Of a DNA stretch of 64,000 nt, positions 1-8,272 are shown in pieces. The stretch spans positions 90,610 to 154,609 of the forward strand of contig CAMYDW010000003.1 in the NCBI GenBank assembly GCA_947254645.1, in the 5' to 3' direction. A program made the position numbers and the translations under genes. Below the pieces are notes generated by a model, which had not been told where the DNA came from, did not search any database, and saw only the letters and a list, made by a program, of their open reading frames with translations. Each line of letters starts with the position of its first letter. Within the stretch, counting starts at the first letter, position 1. The stretch comes from an uncultured Peptococcaceae bacterium. Lineage in GTDB: Bacteria; Bacillota; Peptococcia; Peptococcales; Peptococcaceae.

Positions 1-257
1 GGGTACCTGGTATTTTAGTCCCTTATCCGTATGCAAGTGAAAATCATCAAGAGCACAATGCACGTGCAGTTATCGACGCTGGTGGTGCAGAAATGATTTT
101 AGATGATGATTTTACAGTACCAAAATTAATGGCCATTTTAGATAAATTTTTAAATGACCAAGCGTATTACATGGACAAAAAAACGCATATGCAGGCGTTG
201 GCACGCCCAGAAGCGTTAACTGATATTATGACACTAGTGAAAGAGTTCAATAAATAA
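1..257 (+). CDS. murG: MurG C-terminal end (partial at window edge)
   Basis: The reading frame starting at base 3 gives about 84 residues ending at TAA 255-257. MurG adds GlcNAc to lipid I to make lipid II on the inner face of the membrane. The donor-binding signature near the start (PYPYASENHQEHNA) matches the conserved MurG segment that contacts the UDP-GlcNAc uracil and ribose. The 5' part lies outside the window. It sits 16 bases before murC on the same strand, the usual order in division and cell-wall clusters, so the two are probably cotranscribed. Confidence 0.9.
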   Translation, partial: VPGILVPYPYASENHQEHNARAVIDAGGAEMILDDDFTVPKLMAILDKFLNDQAYYMDKKTHMQALARPEALTDIMTLVKEFNK

Positions 258-273
258 AATGGGGTGATGAAAA

Positions 274-1647
274 GTGGACAATAGCCTGCAATTTAAACAC
301 GTTCACTTTATTGGAATTGGCGGGATTGGCATGAGTGCCATTGCTGAAATATTGGTTGAACGAGGCTATAGCGTGAGTGGCTCTGATCTCAATGAATCTG
401 ATCAAATTCAACATTTGCGCACCAATGGTGTGACAATCTCTATTCCGCAAAAAGCAGAAAATATTACTGATGATATTGATATTGTGGTTCGATCGACCGC
501 CATTAGTACCACTAATGTGGAGTGCAAAGCAGCGCTGGAAAAAGGCATTCCAGTTGTGCACCGTTCAGAAATGTTGGGTTATATCATGCAAGACCAAAAA
601 GCTGTTTGTGTAGCAGGGTCTCATGGTAAAACAACGACCTCCTCAATGATTGCCCTCTGTTTTGAAAAAAACAATTTGGATCCAACCATTGTTGTTGGTG
701 GTGTGATTAGTGAAATCGGCAGTAATGCAAAAAATGGTCAAGGTGAATGGTTGGTGGCTGAAGCAGATGAAAGCGATGGCAGCTTTATTAACCTTTTGCC
801 ATGGTATACCGTTATTACCAACATAGAAGAAGATCACCTTGATCATTACAAGGACATCGACGAAATTCGTGGCATTTTCAAAACCTTCTTAAAGAAGACC
901 AATGTTGCTGGGCGTTGCTTGTTATGTGCTGATTGTGATGAATCCTTTGCCATCTCGAATCAATCACCTGTACCGATGAAGACCTATGGCTTTAGCGAAA
1001 GAGCGCAATATCGCATTCTCAACCATCAACAAGTTGGGATGAAAAATGAGGCCGATATCTATAATGGCGATACTTTTATTGGCCATTTAGAGCTACAGGT
1101 ACCAGGGAAACATAACATCACAAATGCAACTGCCGCAGTGGTGGTTGGTCTCGACGTAGGACTTTCTTTTGATGAGATTGCCAAAACCTTGAAGGAATTC
1201 AAAGGAACACGCCGTCGCTTCCAACATCAAGGCACCATTCGTGATATTAGTGTGTACGATGATTATGCGCATCATCCGACAGAAATTGCTGCCACCTTGG
1301 AGGCCGCACGTGCAGCGCATGATGGTCGCATTGTTGCTATTTTCCAGCCACATCGGTATTCTAGAACTAAGTTTTTAGCAACTGAATTCGGAAAATCCTT
1401 GTCTAAAGCCGATGAAGTCGTATTGCTTGATGTATTTCCAGCAGGTGAACTCCCGATTGAAGGGGTAACCAGTCACTTAATCGCTGATCAGATTGAAAAT
1501 AATATTGATGTCCATGTCGTGGATGAAGAATACCTTACCTCAGGTTTTATTCCTACCTTACGACAAGGAGATTTGGTTCTTGTGTTAGGCGCAGGCTCCA
1601 TTTGGAAACAAGCGCCATTGATTGTGAAAGCTTTAGAAAAAATGTAA
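274..1647 (+). CDS. murC: UDP-N-acetylmuramate--L-alanine ligase MurC
   Basis: Cytoplasmic ATP-dependent ligase that adds L-Ala to UDP-MurNAc, the first amino acid of the peptidoglycan stem. At 457 residues it has normal family length. The N-terminal Rossmann segment HFIGIGGIGMSAIAE lies at about residues 11-25, the Mur ligase P-loop GSHGKTTTSS at about 115-124, and the C-terminal domain holds DDYAHHPTEI. The GTG start at 274 is chosen because GGGGTGA lies 7 bases upstream. It follows murG and precedes ftsQ directly. The murB gene that often sits between murC and ftsQ in Firmicutes is absent here. Confidence 0.96.
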   Translation: MDNSLQFKHVHFIGIGGIGMSAIAEILVERGYSVSGSDLNESDQIQHLRTNGVTISIPQKAENITDDIDIVVRSTAISTTNVECKAALEKGIPVVHRSEMLGYIMQDQKAVCVAGSHGKTTTSSMIALCFEKNNLDPTIVVGGVISEIGSNAKNGQGEWLVAEADESDGSFINLLPWYTVITNIEEDHLDHYKDIDEIRGIFKTFLKKTNVAGRCLLCADCDESFAISNQSPVPMKTYGFSERAQYRILNHQQVGMKNEADIYNGDTFIGHLELQVPGKHNITNATAAVVVGLDVGLSFDEIAKTLKEFKGTRRRFQHQGTIRDISVYDDYAHHPTEIAATLEAARAAHDGRIVAIFQPHRYSRTKFLATEFGKSLSKADEVVLLDVFPAGELPIEGVTSHLIADQIENNIDVHVVDEEYLTSGFIPTLRQGDLVLVLGAGSIWKQAPLIVKALEKM

Positions 1648-1697
1648 CCGATGACGGTAATATCGATGACATACGCCAAAAGAGAAGGTGATGCCAC

Positions 1698-2993
1698 TTG
1701 AAATTATTCAGAGATAAGAATAGAGGGCCTAAAACAAGACGTGAGGATGTGATTATTCCAGAAGAATATCTGGAATATGAAAGACAAGCGAAAGCACATC
1801 GTCAAGTAGAGGCAACGCCTTTGCAAACAGAGGCAGTTGTGTCTCAGGAAGCAGAAGAAGCGCTGATAGATGCATCTAATACAGAAAATATCTCTGATGA
1901 ATTGACAGATGAGACAGCAGTATTAGATGACCCAATAGTAGATGCTGAAGGCCTGCCACCAATAGAAAAAGACAGTAAAAAAAGCAGACTCTCTGATAAG
2001 CTTATTCATATAAAAAAGAAAAAAGAAAAACCTATCGAAAGAAAACCAAAACGCGTAAAAAAATTCGATATGCGCCTGGTTGGATTAATGTCTGGGATTA
2101 CGCTCGCCGTTACCTTGCTTGTGTGCTTATTGGGACCTCTGATGGCCATTGATCGTGTTGAGATAAATGGCACTAAAAACCTAAAAAAAGAGCAGGTCAT
2201 ACAACTGGCAGAATATCCACAAACCCGTAATTTGTTTTTGTATCGCAAGTCAAAGGCTGAAAAAGAGCTTCAACTACAGCCTTATGTGAAAGAGGTCAAA
2301 ATCCGTCGGCATTTTCCACATTGGATTAGCATAGACATTGTCGAACGTACACCAGCAGGAATTTTGCTTGATAATGGACATTATATTCAGTTTAGCAAGG
2401 ACGGTATTTTGCTAGATAATACAAAGGCATTATTGAATCCTGCGTTGCCAATTATTACTGGTTTTTCTATGAAAGATATACCAGCACCAGGAGAGCATTT
2501 TAGAGACAATGATCGTTTTAAAGATGCTTTAGAAATTGTCAATGCATGCAGTGATGATTTACTGCCAATGATTCAAGAAATTAACATTAAAGACCGTCAA
2601 AATATTCTTGCTTATACCAATCAAGGCATTGAAATTCGTTTGGGTAGTATTGAGCATATAAAAAAACGTATGCATGTTTTGGAAGACATTATGAATCAAG
2701 TGATTCTTAGTGATACCGTTGAAAAACCAATTGAAGCCTTGGACATTCGTTATGAAAAGTCTCCTGTTATCGTTTTAAAAGGGTATCATGATGCTGCCGA
2801 AGAAAATAAGCAAAAATATCTGAATGAAGAACGTGCAAAGATGGATGCCGAGAAGGAAAACGCTGAGAAGGACGATAAAACAAAAGCCTCTTCTCAAAAA
2901 GAAGATAAAGCAACTGAAAAAGACAATAAAACAAACAATGATGTCAATGGCAGTGCAGAGCAAACCAGTGCCAAAACACCATCGACAACATAA
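1698..2993 (+). CDS. ftsQ: Cell division protein FtsQ/DivIB
   Basis: Bitopic membrane protein of the divisome that links with FtsB/FtsL and controls septal wall synthesis. A long cytoplasmic tail rich in acidic and then lysine residues (1-125) leads into one membrane span (about 126-150). A POTRA domain follows (about 151-220, VEINGTKNLKKEQV), then the FtsQ beta domain. The last 45 residues are a Lys/Glu/Asn/Thr-rich tail typical of Gram-positive DivIB. The TTG start at 1698 follows GAGAAGGTGATG. It lies in the murG-murC-ftsQ-ftsZ run; no ftsA lies between ftsQ and ftsZ. Confidence 0.9.
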   Translation: MKLFRDKNRGPKTRREDVIIPEEYLEYERQAKAHRQVEATPLQTEAVVSQEAEEALIDASNTENISDELTDETAVLDDPIVDAEGLPPIEKDSKKSRLSDKLIHIKKKKEKPIERKPKRVKKFDMRLVGLMSGITLAVTLLVCLLGPLMAIDRVEINGTKNLKKEQVIQLAEYPQTRNLFLYRKSKAEKELQLQPYVKEVKIRRHFPHWISIDIVERTPAGILLDNGHYIQFSKDGILLDNTKALLNPALPIITGFSMKDIPAPGEHFRDNDRFKDALEIVNACSDDLLPMIQEINIKDRQNILAYTNQGIEIRLGSIEHIKKRMHVLEDIMNQVILSDTVEKPIEALDIRYEKSPVIVLKGYHDAAEENKQKYLNEERAKMDAEKENAEKDDKTKASSQKEDKATEKDNKTNNDVNGSAEQTSAKTPSTT

Positions 2994-3043
2994 TGATCTA
3001 TATAAATCTGTACTGAAAAAAATCAAAAAATTTGATAAAAAGA

Positions 3044-3071
3044 TTTGCATGTGTTAGAGATATAGTATATT
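3044..3071 (+). promoter_or_regulatory. Probable ftsZ promoter
   Basis: TTTGCA (3044-3049), a 16-base spacer and TATATT (3066-3071) lie 41 bases before the ftsZ start. This would let ftsZ be transcribed separately from the upstream division genes, as is common. It was found by eye only. Confidence 0.4.
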
Positions 3072-3112
3072 ATTAATAATAATGCAACAATTTTATTGTG
3101 GAGGTAAAGTGG

Positions 3113-4192
3113 ATGTTCCAACTTGATAATACAAACCAAAACAACATCGCTGTCATTAAAGTTATTGGCGTTGGCGGTGGCGGCGGAAACGCTGTTGAAC
3201 GCATGATTGCAACAAATGTTGATAGCGTTGAATTTATCGTAGCAAATACAGATGCTCAAGTATTGGCTCAATCAAACGCAGACAAAAAAATCCAAATCGG
3301 TACCAAATTGACTCGTGGTTTAGGTGCAGGTGGTAACCCTGAAATCGGGCAAAAAGCGGCTGAAGAAAGCCGTGAAGAAATTGCTGCTGCTCTTGAAGGC
3401 GCAGATTTAATTTTTGTTACTGCTGGTATGGGTGGTGGCACAGGTACTGGTGCTGCTTCTGTTGTAGCTGAAATTGCGAAGAGTCTTGGAGCATTGACCA
3501 TTGGCGTTGTGACAAAACCTTTCTCTTTTGAAGGACGCAAACGTAAAGCAAATGCCCAAGAGGGTATTGAACAATTGATTGATAAAGTGGATTCATTGGT
3601 GACGATTCCAAATGACCGTTTGCTTGAAATTGCAAGCAAAGAAACCACCATGAAAGAAGCATTTGAATATGCAGACGATGTTCTTCGTCAAGGGGTTCAA
3701 GGGATTGCAGACACCATTACCAAGAATGCAATGATCAATCTTGACTTTGCCGATGTACGTTCTACCATGCAAAATACTGGTACTGCACTCATGGGTGTTG
3801 GTATTGGTAAGGGTGAAGATCGTGCTGTTGCAGCTGCTAAAGCGGCTATCTCATCACCATTGTTGGAAACCTCCATTGAAGGTGCCACTGCTTTATTGAT
3901 CAATATTTCAGGGCAAAATCCAACCCTTATGGAAACTCAAGAAGCGGTTGATTTTATTAACGACGCTACTGGTGGTGAACCAGATGTTATCTTTGGTGCC
4001 ATTGATGATCCTGGTGCAAAAGATGATTTGAAAGTAACAGTTATTGCAACTGGTTTTGGTAAGAGAGTAGAAAGTGGTGCTTATAGACCAAGCCCAGCTG
4101 CTACTGCATCAACAGCAACCAGTGCACCAAAACGCAGAAATGCTGGCTATGATGAAGTGACTATTCCAGCTTTTTTACGTAATAAAAGATAA
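3113..4192 (+). CDS. ftsZ: Cell division GTPase FtsZ
   Basis: Tubulin-like GTPase that polymerises into the Z ring at mid-cell. The 359-residue protein has the glycine-rich N-terminal loop ([14 protein letters not shown]), the tubulin signature GGGTGTG at about 107-113, the T7 catalytic loop NLDFADVR near 205, a short linker, and the conserved C-terminal peptide IPAFLRNKR that binds FtsA, SepF and ZapA-like partners. An in-frame GTG at 3098 exists, but ATG 3113 is preferred because GGAGG (3100-3104) would otherwise be inside the gene. A terminator follows at once. Confidence 0.97.
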   Translation: MFQLDNTNQNNIAVIKVIGVGGGGGNAVERMIATNVDSVEFIVANTDAQVLAQSNADKKIQIGTKLTRGLGAGGNPEIGQKAAEESREEIAAALEGADLIFVTAGMGGGTGTGAASVVAEIAKSLGALTIGVVTKPFSFEGRKRKANAQEGIEQLIDKVDSLVTIPNDRLLEIASKETTMKEAFEYADDVLRQGVQGIADTITKNAMINLDFADVRSTMQNTGTALMGVGIGKGEDRAVAAAKAAISSPLLETSIEGATALLINISGQNPTLMETQEAVDFINDATGGEPDVIFGAIDDPGAKDDLKVTVIATGFGKRVESGAYRPSPAATASTATSAPKRRNAGYDEVTIPAFLRNKR

Positions 4193-4200
4193 ATAAAAAA

Positions 4201-4232
4201 GAAACTCAGTTTATCACTGAGTTTCTTTTTTT
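4201..4232. terminator. Bidirectional terminator between ftsZ and the Spx/ArsC-like gene
   Basis: Perfect 9-bp stem GAAACTCAG/CTGAGTTTC (4201-4225) with a 7-base loop, A-run before it and T-run after it. It can stop ftsZ transcripts from the left and the converging minus-strand gene from the right. Confidence 0.9.
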
Positions 4233-4587
4233 ATTTATTGAAATGTGATTCATATGCGGCTTCTTTGAAGCCGATGAGCACCGTGCCATCATCATCAATT
4301 AAGAGTGGGCGTTTAATTAACATCCCATCTGTGGCAAGAAGCGCAAAGCGCTCTTCATCAGACATCGAGGGTAGCTTATCCTTTAATCCTAAATTGCGAT
4401 AGACAAGACCGCTGGTGTTAAAAAATTTTTTGCTTTCAATATGATTGGATGCAGCCCAATGCGCCATTTCTTCGGCTGTTGGTGGCTGTAATTTAATATC
4501 TTGTTCTTCAAAATGGTGGCCTTGTGTTTCCAACCATTTCTTTGCTTTTTGGCAAGTGCTGCAACGTGGGTAGTAGATTAATTTCAT
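4231..4587 (-). CDS. Spx/ArsC (YffB-type) thioredoxin-fold protein
   Basis: A 118-residue protein of the ArsC/Spx/YffB family. The N-terminal Y-Y-P-R-C-S-T-C segment contains the CxxC redox pair (Cys9, Cys12), and the C-terminal KRPLL segment is the family signature. Members act as arsenate reductases, as the RNA polymerase-binding regulator Spx, or have unknown redox roles. Neither ars genes nor other Spx-specific context is present, so I name only the family. It is read toward ftsZ and shares its terminator. Confidence 0.85.
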   Translation of the reverse strand: MKLIYYPRCSTCQKAKKWLETQGHHFEEQDIKLQPPTAEEMAHWAASNHIESKKFFNTSGLVYRNLGLKDKLPSMSDEERFALLATDGMLIKRPLLIDDDGTVLIGFKEAAYESHFNK

Positions 4588-4689
4588 ACTATAAAATCCT
4601 CCTGCTTCATTTAATAAATGTTCTATTCATCATATACCCAGAAAAGAATGAATGCTATATGAGACATCGAACACAGAATCGAAAATCTG

Positions 4690-4718
4690 TTGACAAAAAT
4701 CGAACGTGTTTTTATAAT
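4690..4718 (+). promoter_or_regulatory. Consensus sigma-A promoter for the 71-residue membrane protein
   Basis: TTGACA (4690-4695), exactly 17 bases, TATAAT (4713-4718): a perfect consensus promoter, implying strong transcription when not repressed. The LexA-type box starts 6 bases after the -10 element, over the expected start point. Confidence 0.85.
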
Positions 4719-4723
4719 AAGAA

Positions 4724-4737
4724 CGAACAAAAGTTCT
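4724..4737. promoter_or_regulatory. LexA (SOS) box candidate
   Basis: CGAACAAAAGTTCT, that is GAAC-N4-GTTC with the leading C, fits the Gram-positive LexA/DinR box CGAACRNRYGTTYC at 12 of 14 positions. It sits over the expected transcription start of a perfect consensus promoter, where a bound repressor would block initiation. Another GTTC half-site follows in the leader. The assignment is by eye; no lexA gene is in the window. Confidence 0.6.
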
Positions 4738-4779
4738 TAAAACAAACGTTCTTATAGATTATTCGATTTGGAGGTTTTT

Positions 4780-4995
4780 ATGATGAGAGATGTCTTTTAT
4801 TTTTTAATACTTCTTAGCGCTGCTTTTATATGTTTTATTGGTTTAGGAATGATGGAAGGGGCCACAGAAAACTGGTGGCAAGCTGTATTTGTGACCTTTA
4901 CAAGCATGTTGGTTCTATTTTTCTCGATGATGAAGCTTGGCATGATTAATTTTTATCAACCACCAACCTATCGTAGACGGCGTTTGCATCGATAA
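4780..4995 (+). CDS. Small two-span membrane protein, probable SOS-induced
   Basis: A 71-residue protein: two hydrophobic segments (about 4-24 and 30-52) followed by a strongly basic tail ending RRRRLHR. GGAGG at 4770-4774 favours ATG 4780 over the in-frame TTG at 4768. I do not recognise the family. It stands alone between its own promoter and terminator. The control region, a perfect promoter overlaid by a LexA-type box, suggests DNA-damage induction. Small SOS-induced membrane proteins in other Firmicutes (YneA, SosA) delay division, but no homology is visible and no LysM domain is present, so the function is open. Confidence 0.75.
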   Translation: MMRDVFYFLILLSAAFICFIGLGMMEGATENWWQAVFVTFTSMLVLFFSMMKLGMINFYQPPTYRRRRLHR

Positions 4996-5001
4996 AAAAA
5001 G

Positions 5002-5029
5002 GTGCTCCTTTTAAAGGAGTGCTTTTTTT
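5002..5029 (+). terminator. Terminator after the small SOS-type gene
   Basis: Hairpin GTGCTCCTTT/AAAGGAGTGC (5002-5022, two G-T pairs) followed by seven T residues. Confidence 0.85.
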
Positions 5030-5113
5030 ATTCTAAAAGTGTATAAACATTGAGTCGGTTTTATAAAAATGGTATGATATTCATATCTTCTCAATCTGTT
5101 AGGAGGCGCCAAT

Positions 5114-6673
5114 GTGGAAGAAAAGAGCGTAAGGCAACAATTTTTGCAAGTTGCTTCTAATTCAATTTTTATATCATCGATTCTTTTGCTATTGCAGGTT
5201 GTTTTTTGGGCATTGTTTTATTATTTTATCACACAGAAATTACATGGGATGTCTTTTGGGGTTGTTCGTTTTGCACTCCTTGTTTTGGCCGCATCATTTA
5301 TTATTTATGTGGTCATGCGATGTACCAACCCATCTTATCAGATTGCTTGGTTGATTCTGTTGAGTGTGGCCCCAGTGATGGCTTTTATTATGTACTTGGT
5401 TGTTCGGCTTATTCCAGGAACCGCACATTTGGCGGCAAAGGTACTGGAAAAGGAACAACTGACTTCGCTGCATTTGGTGAATGACGAAATAGAACAACAT
5501 GATGCACTCTTATACAATAGTAAATATAAAGGGCTGTTTCAGTACCTCTCTTCTCATTGTCATTTTCCCACGTATTATACAAGAGATGTGACATATTATG
5601 CCCAAGGGGAAGAAGTGCTAGAGGCAATGCTTGAGGACATCGCTCAAGCAGAATCTTTTATTTTTATGGAATATTTCATCTTAGATAGAGGGGCTTTGTG
5701 GGATCGTCTATTTCCTCTTCTGCAAAAAAAAGTCACAGAAGGGGTGGAAGTGCGTCTGATGTATGATGGCTTATGCGATGTGAAATTACCGAAAAATTTT
5801 CACGAATATGTCAATGAAACAGGTATTCAATGTCGTGTTTTTTCTCCTCTCAGACCGATATTATCTTCCTATCAAAACAATAGAGATCACCGTAAGATGA
5901 CGATTATTGATGGTAAAATCGCTTATACTGGCGGTGTCAATTTGGCGGATGAATATGCCAATATCAAGCAACGATTTGGTCATTGGAAAGATTGTGGGAT
6001 TCGGTTTACTGGCAATGCTGTGCAGTCAATGACCGCAATGTTTCTACAGATGTGGGGACTAGGACAACTTCACACAGATGCATATTGTCACTATATGGCA
6101 ATTGATGAAGGAGAAAAATCAGCTTATCGTTATATCGCGCCTTATTCAGATGCGCCAGAAAATAATCACGATACTGCTGAAAATGTTTATTGTCAAATAC
6201 TGGATTTAGCTGAAAGCTATGTTCATATCATGTCGCCTTATCTTATTCTTGATGAACGTACAAAAAAATCACTATGCTTTGCTGCACAGCGTGGTGTCGA
6301 TGTAAAATTGCTCCTGCCACACATTCCAGATAAAAAAATTGTATTTTATGTGGCACGTAGTAACTATATTGAGTTGATGCGAGCAGGTGTTAAAATTTAT
6401 GAATATACACCAGGATTTATGCACGCTAAGGTATTTGTCAGTGATGACATTATTTCAACAGTTGGCTCTGTCAACTTAGATTTCAGAAGTCTATTTTTAC
6501 ATTTTGAAAATGGGGTCTTGCTTTATGATGTTGAAACGGCAACAACTATAGAAGAGGATTTTCAAGAAACCCTCAAAATGAGCGAGTGCATGACCATTGC
6601 AAAATATCAAAAATTACCATTGTGGCAACGGACATTTGGTCATTTGGCCAAGATATTTGGCCCGCTGATGTAG
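5114..6673 (+). CDS. cls: Cardiolipin synthase (phospholipase D family)
   Basis: Membrane enzyme that joins two phosphatidylglycerol molecules to give cardiolipin and glycerol. It has 519 residues: N-terminal membrane spans (about 15-40, 50-70 and 78-100), then two PLD catalytic domains. Both HxKx4D motifs are intact, H259/K261/D266 (HRKMTIIDGK) and H437/K439/D444 (HAKVFVSDD). The GTG start at 5114 follows AGGAGGCG; the overlapping ATG at 5112 opens only a six-codon frame. A small membrane protein follows 9 bases downstream and may be cotranscribed. Confidence 0.93.
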   Translation: MEEKSVRQQFLQVASNSIFISSILLLLQVVFWALFYYFITQKLHGMSFGVVRFALLVLAASFIIYVVMRCTNPSYQIAWLILLSVAPVMAFIMYLVVRLIPGTAHLAAKVLEKEQLTSLHLVNDEIEQHDALLYNSKYKGLFQYLSSHCHFPTYYTRDVTYYAQGEEVLEAMLEDIAQAESFIFMEYFILDRGALWDRLFPLLQKKVTEGVEVRLMYDGLCDVKLPKNFHEYVNETGIQCRVFSPLRPILSSYQNNRDHRKMTIIDGKIAYTGGVNLADEYANIKQRFGHWKDCGIRFTGNAVQSMTAMFLQMWGLGQLHTDAYCHYMAIDEGEKSAYRYIAPYSDAPENNHDTAENVYCQILDLAESYVHIMSPYLILDERTKKSLCFAAQRGVDVKLLLPHIPDKKIVFYVARSNYIELMRAGVKIYEYTPGFMHAKVFVSDDIISTVGSVNLDFRSLFLHFENGVLLYDVETATTIEEDFQETLKMSECMTIAKYQKLPLWQRTFGHLAKIFGPLM

Positions 6674-6682
6674 GAGTATGGG

Positions 6683-6916
6683 ATGATTTCTAAAAAATTA
6701 AGTAGAGTAATTGCGATTGCGCTGGGTATTATGGTGGGCCTACCGATATGGGGGCTATCTCATTTTGTACTGTGGGGAATACTAGGTGGTATCACTACCT
6801 TTTTGATGATCGATATCATTTTAGTGAAGCAGTTCCCAGTTAAAATCAAAGGGCTTTTATTGGCACTTTACATTTTAACGATGGTTTCTGTTTGCATCTT
6901 GCTTTTGACCACTTGA
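6683..6916 (+). CDS. Small hydrophobic protein of unknown function
   Basis: A 77-residue protein with three predicted membrane spans (about 8-25, 27-47, 55-75) and a basic N-terminus (MISKKLSR). TAGGAG lies six bases before ATG 6683. It starts 9 bases after cls on the same strand, so it is probably the second gene of that unit. No family is recognised and no charged or catalytic motif stands out. Confidence 0.6.
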   Translation: MISKKLSRVIAIALGIMVGLPIWGLSHFVLWGILGGITTFLMIDIILVKQFPVKIKGLLLALYILTMVSVCILLLTT

Positions 6917-6990
6917 TGAAATATTTTACTTGCCCGATAGCACGGGCTTATCATTGGTAAAATTGTAAAAAGGTTGTTGTGTATTATCAT

Positions 6991-7031
6991 GAAAAAAGCA
7001 CCTGATGAGTAAATCATCAGGTGCTTTTTTA
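6991..7031. terminator. Bidirectional terminator between the cls unit and tpx
   Basis: A 12-bp perfect stem AGCACCTGATGA/TCATCAGGTGCT (6997-7025) with loop GTAAA, A-run on the left and T-run on the right, placed between converging genes. Confidence 0.9.
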
Positions 7032-7041
7032 TAGATGTAAA

Positions 7042-7551
7042 TTAAAGGAGCGCTTTGGCAGCCTCAATCGCTTTGTCATAGTCAGGGTGGTTGGTGTTTT
7101 CACTTACATATTCGACATATTGAACGACATCATTTTGGTCAATGACAACAATGCCGCGGTTTAATAAACGGAATTCTTCAATTAAGAAACCATAATTGAG
7201 TCCGAATTCAGTATCTTTGTGGTCACTGACAATCACAGCCTTGTCAATCCCGTTTACTCCACAGAAACGTGCTTGTGCAAATGGAAGGTCGCAGCTAATC
7301 GTAATGACAGCAACATCGCCAAGGTCAGCAGCTTCTTGATTGAAACGCTTGGTTTGCAATTCACATACCCCTGTGTCGATGGAAGGAACAAGGCTGATCA
7401 AACGTACTTTGCCTGCAGAATCTTCTAAGGTATATGGTTTCAAGTCGCCAGTTAAGCAAGTGAATGCGGGTGCTTTATCGCCAACTTTGATTTCGTTGCC
7501 AACGAGGGTGATAGGATTTTCGAAAAATGTGGTTACGCTTCTTTTATTCAT
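7042..7551 (-). CDS. tpx: Thiol peroxidase Tpx
   Basis: Thioredoxin-dependent peroxidase that reduces H2O2 and lipid peroxides in the cytoplasm. The 169-residue protein has the peroxidatic Cys63 in SIDTGVCELQT and the resolving Cys97 in DLPFAQARFC, both in the standard Tpx positions; Cys87 is an extra cysteine. The start is ATG 7551 because GGAGGC lies just before it, although the frame stays open to 7587. A 21-bp perfect inverted repeat lies upstream at 7638-7658 and could be an operator. Confidence 0.94.
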   Translation of the reverse strand: MNKRSVTTFFENPITLVGNEIKVGDKAPAFTCLTGDLKPYTLEDSAGKVRLISLVPSIDTGVCELQTKRFNQEAADLGDVAVITISCDLPFAQARFCGVNGIDKAVIVSDHKDTEFGLNYGFLIEEFRLLNRGIVVIDQNDVVQYVEYVSENTNHPDYDKAIEAAKALL

Positions 7552-7637
7552 AGGAAATGCCTCCAATATCTTTTGTAGTAATTTCATTATTAAAATAACC
7601 GCTTATTGATGGTTTTAAACATTATTTTAAGATAAAG

Positions 7638-7658
7638 AATAAATTGTAATAATTTATT
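7638..7658. promoter_or_regulatory. Perfect inverted repeat between tpx and a divergent small gene
   Basis: AATAAATT-GTAAT-AATTTATT, 8-bp arms with a 5-base centre, in the divergent intergenic region. It could be an operator shared by tpx (left) and the gene at 7705 (right). The arms are entirely A/T in an A+T-rich gap, so chance is a real alternative. It does not match the 7-1-7 PerR/Fur layout. Confidence 0.3.
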
Positions 7659-7704
7659 TACAGATGTCTAATAAGAGAAAAGGTTGCTTGAAAGGATGAT
7701 AAAA

Positions 7705-7917
7705 ATGATAAAAGCAGTTTGGCGATTTATTTTAGCATTCTTGGTCCTCATGGTATTACTGATGTTTGGAGGAACACAGTCCTTTATAGGTATATTGTTT
7801 TCAGGAGAGATGATTGTTCTGCATTCACTGATGCTCATCTTTCTTGTATTTTGGTTGATTGCTCTTTTGGAAAATATTTTAGAAGAATTAGGAATGCTTC
7901 GAGAGAAAAAAGATTGA
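7705..7917 (+). CDS. Small membrane protein of unknown function
   Basis: A 70-residue protein with two predicted membrane spans (about 5-24 and 33-55) and a charged C-terminal tail (LEELGMLREKKD). AAAGGATG precedes ATG 7705 by a normal distance, so this start is preferred over the upstream in-frame ones. It is divergent from tpx and ends at its own terminator. The family is not recognised. Confidence 0.55.
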   Translation: MIKAVWRFILAFLVLMVLLMFGGTQSFIGILFSGEMIVLHSLMLIFLVFWLIALLENILEELGMLREKKD

Positions 7918-7921
7918 TGCG

Positions 7922-7949
7922 AAAAGCTGTCCTCTACGGGACAGCTTTT
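7922..7949 (+). terminator. Terminator after the 70-residue membrane protein gene
   Basis: Stem AAAAGCTGTCC/GGACAGCTTTT (7922-7949) with a short loop. The T-run is largely within the stem. Confidence 0.75.
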
Positions 7950-7989
7950 AATGTGTGGTATTTATGCTCGTTTTCTAATGAAATAATAC

Positions 7990-8018
7990 TTGACATTCCA
8001 TCCATTATTTTGTATTAT
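7990..8018 (+). promoter_or_regulatory. Promoter of tRNA-Leu
   Basis: TTGACA (7990-7995), 17-base spacer, TATTAT (8013-8018), ending 16 bases before the mature tRNA. Confidence 0.8.
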
Positions 8019-8034
8019 GTTCAAGTACCGATGA

Positions 8035-8118
8035 GCCGAAGTGGCGGAATTGGCAGACGCACTGGACTCAAAATCCAGCGGTAGCAATACCGTGCGGGTT
8101 CGACTCCCGCCTTCGGCA
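8035..8118 (+). tRNA. tRNA-Leu, anticodon CAA
   Basis: An 84-nt class II tRNA. The acceptor stem GCCGAAG (8035-8041) pairs with CTTCGGC (8111-8117), with discriminator A8118. The anticodon loop CTCAAAA gives CAA, reading UUG. A long variable arm (GCGGTAGCAATACCGT) and the T-arm GCGGGTTCGACTCCCGC are present. CCA is not encoded. It has its own promoter and terminator. Confidence 0.97.
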
Positions 8119-8126
8119 CTGCATTT

Positions 8127-8153
8127 GAGGACTTCTTAGGAAGTCCTCTTTTT
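8127..8153 (+). terminator. tRNA-Leu terminator
   Basis: Perfect 9-bp stem GAGGACTTC/GAAGTCCTC (8127-8148) with loop TTAG and five T residues. Confidence 0.92.
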
Positions 8154-8158
8154 GTTCT

Positions 8159-8272
8159 TCCGACATTTTTCCAATATTTCTGCGTCAAGATAGGTCTGAG
8201 CTTGTGAGCGTGCTTCATGGCTGGTTGCTTATGGGTGGTGCCTTTGGCTCGAAAAATGGACGCTTATCGTAA
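8159..8272 (+). other. Orphan open frame before a terminator; possible gene remnant or small RNA
   Basis: Between the tRNA terminator and the next terminator lies a stretch with no start signal or ribosome site. One plus-strand frame is open for 37 codons (containing GWLLMGGAFGSKNGRLS) and stops exactly where the second terminator begins. This is the layout of a 3' gene stump. An untranslated small RNA would also fit. The sequence is not recognised. Confidence 0.3.

Noticed and set aside
3268..3651. 127-codon minus-strand frame inside ftsZ
   Set aside because: It lies wholly within ftsZ, has no ribosome site, and reflects the biased codons of a highly expressed gene.
8021..8218. 65-codon minus-strand frame containing PKAGVEPARYCYRW
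   Set aside because: It is the antisense shadow of tRNA-Leu; this peptide is a well-known false product of tRNA-Leu genes.
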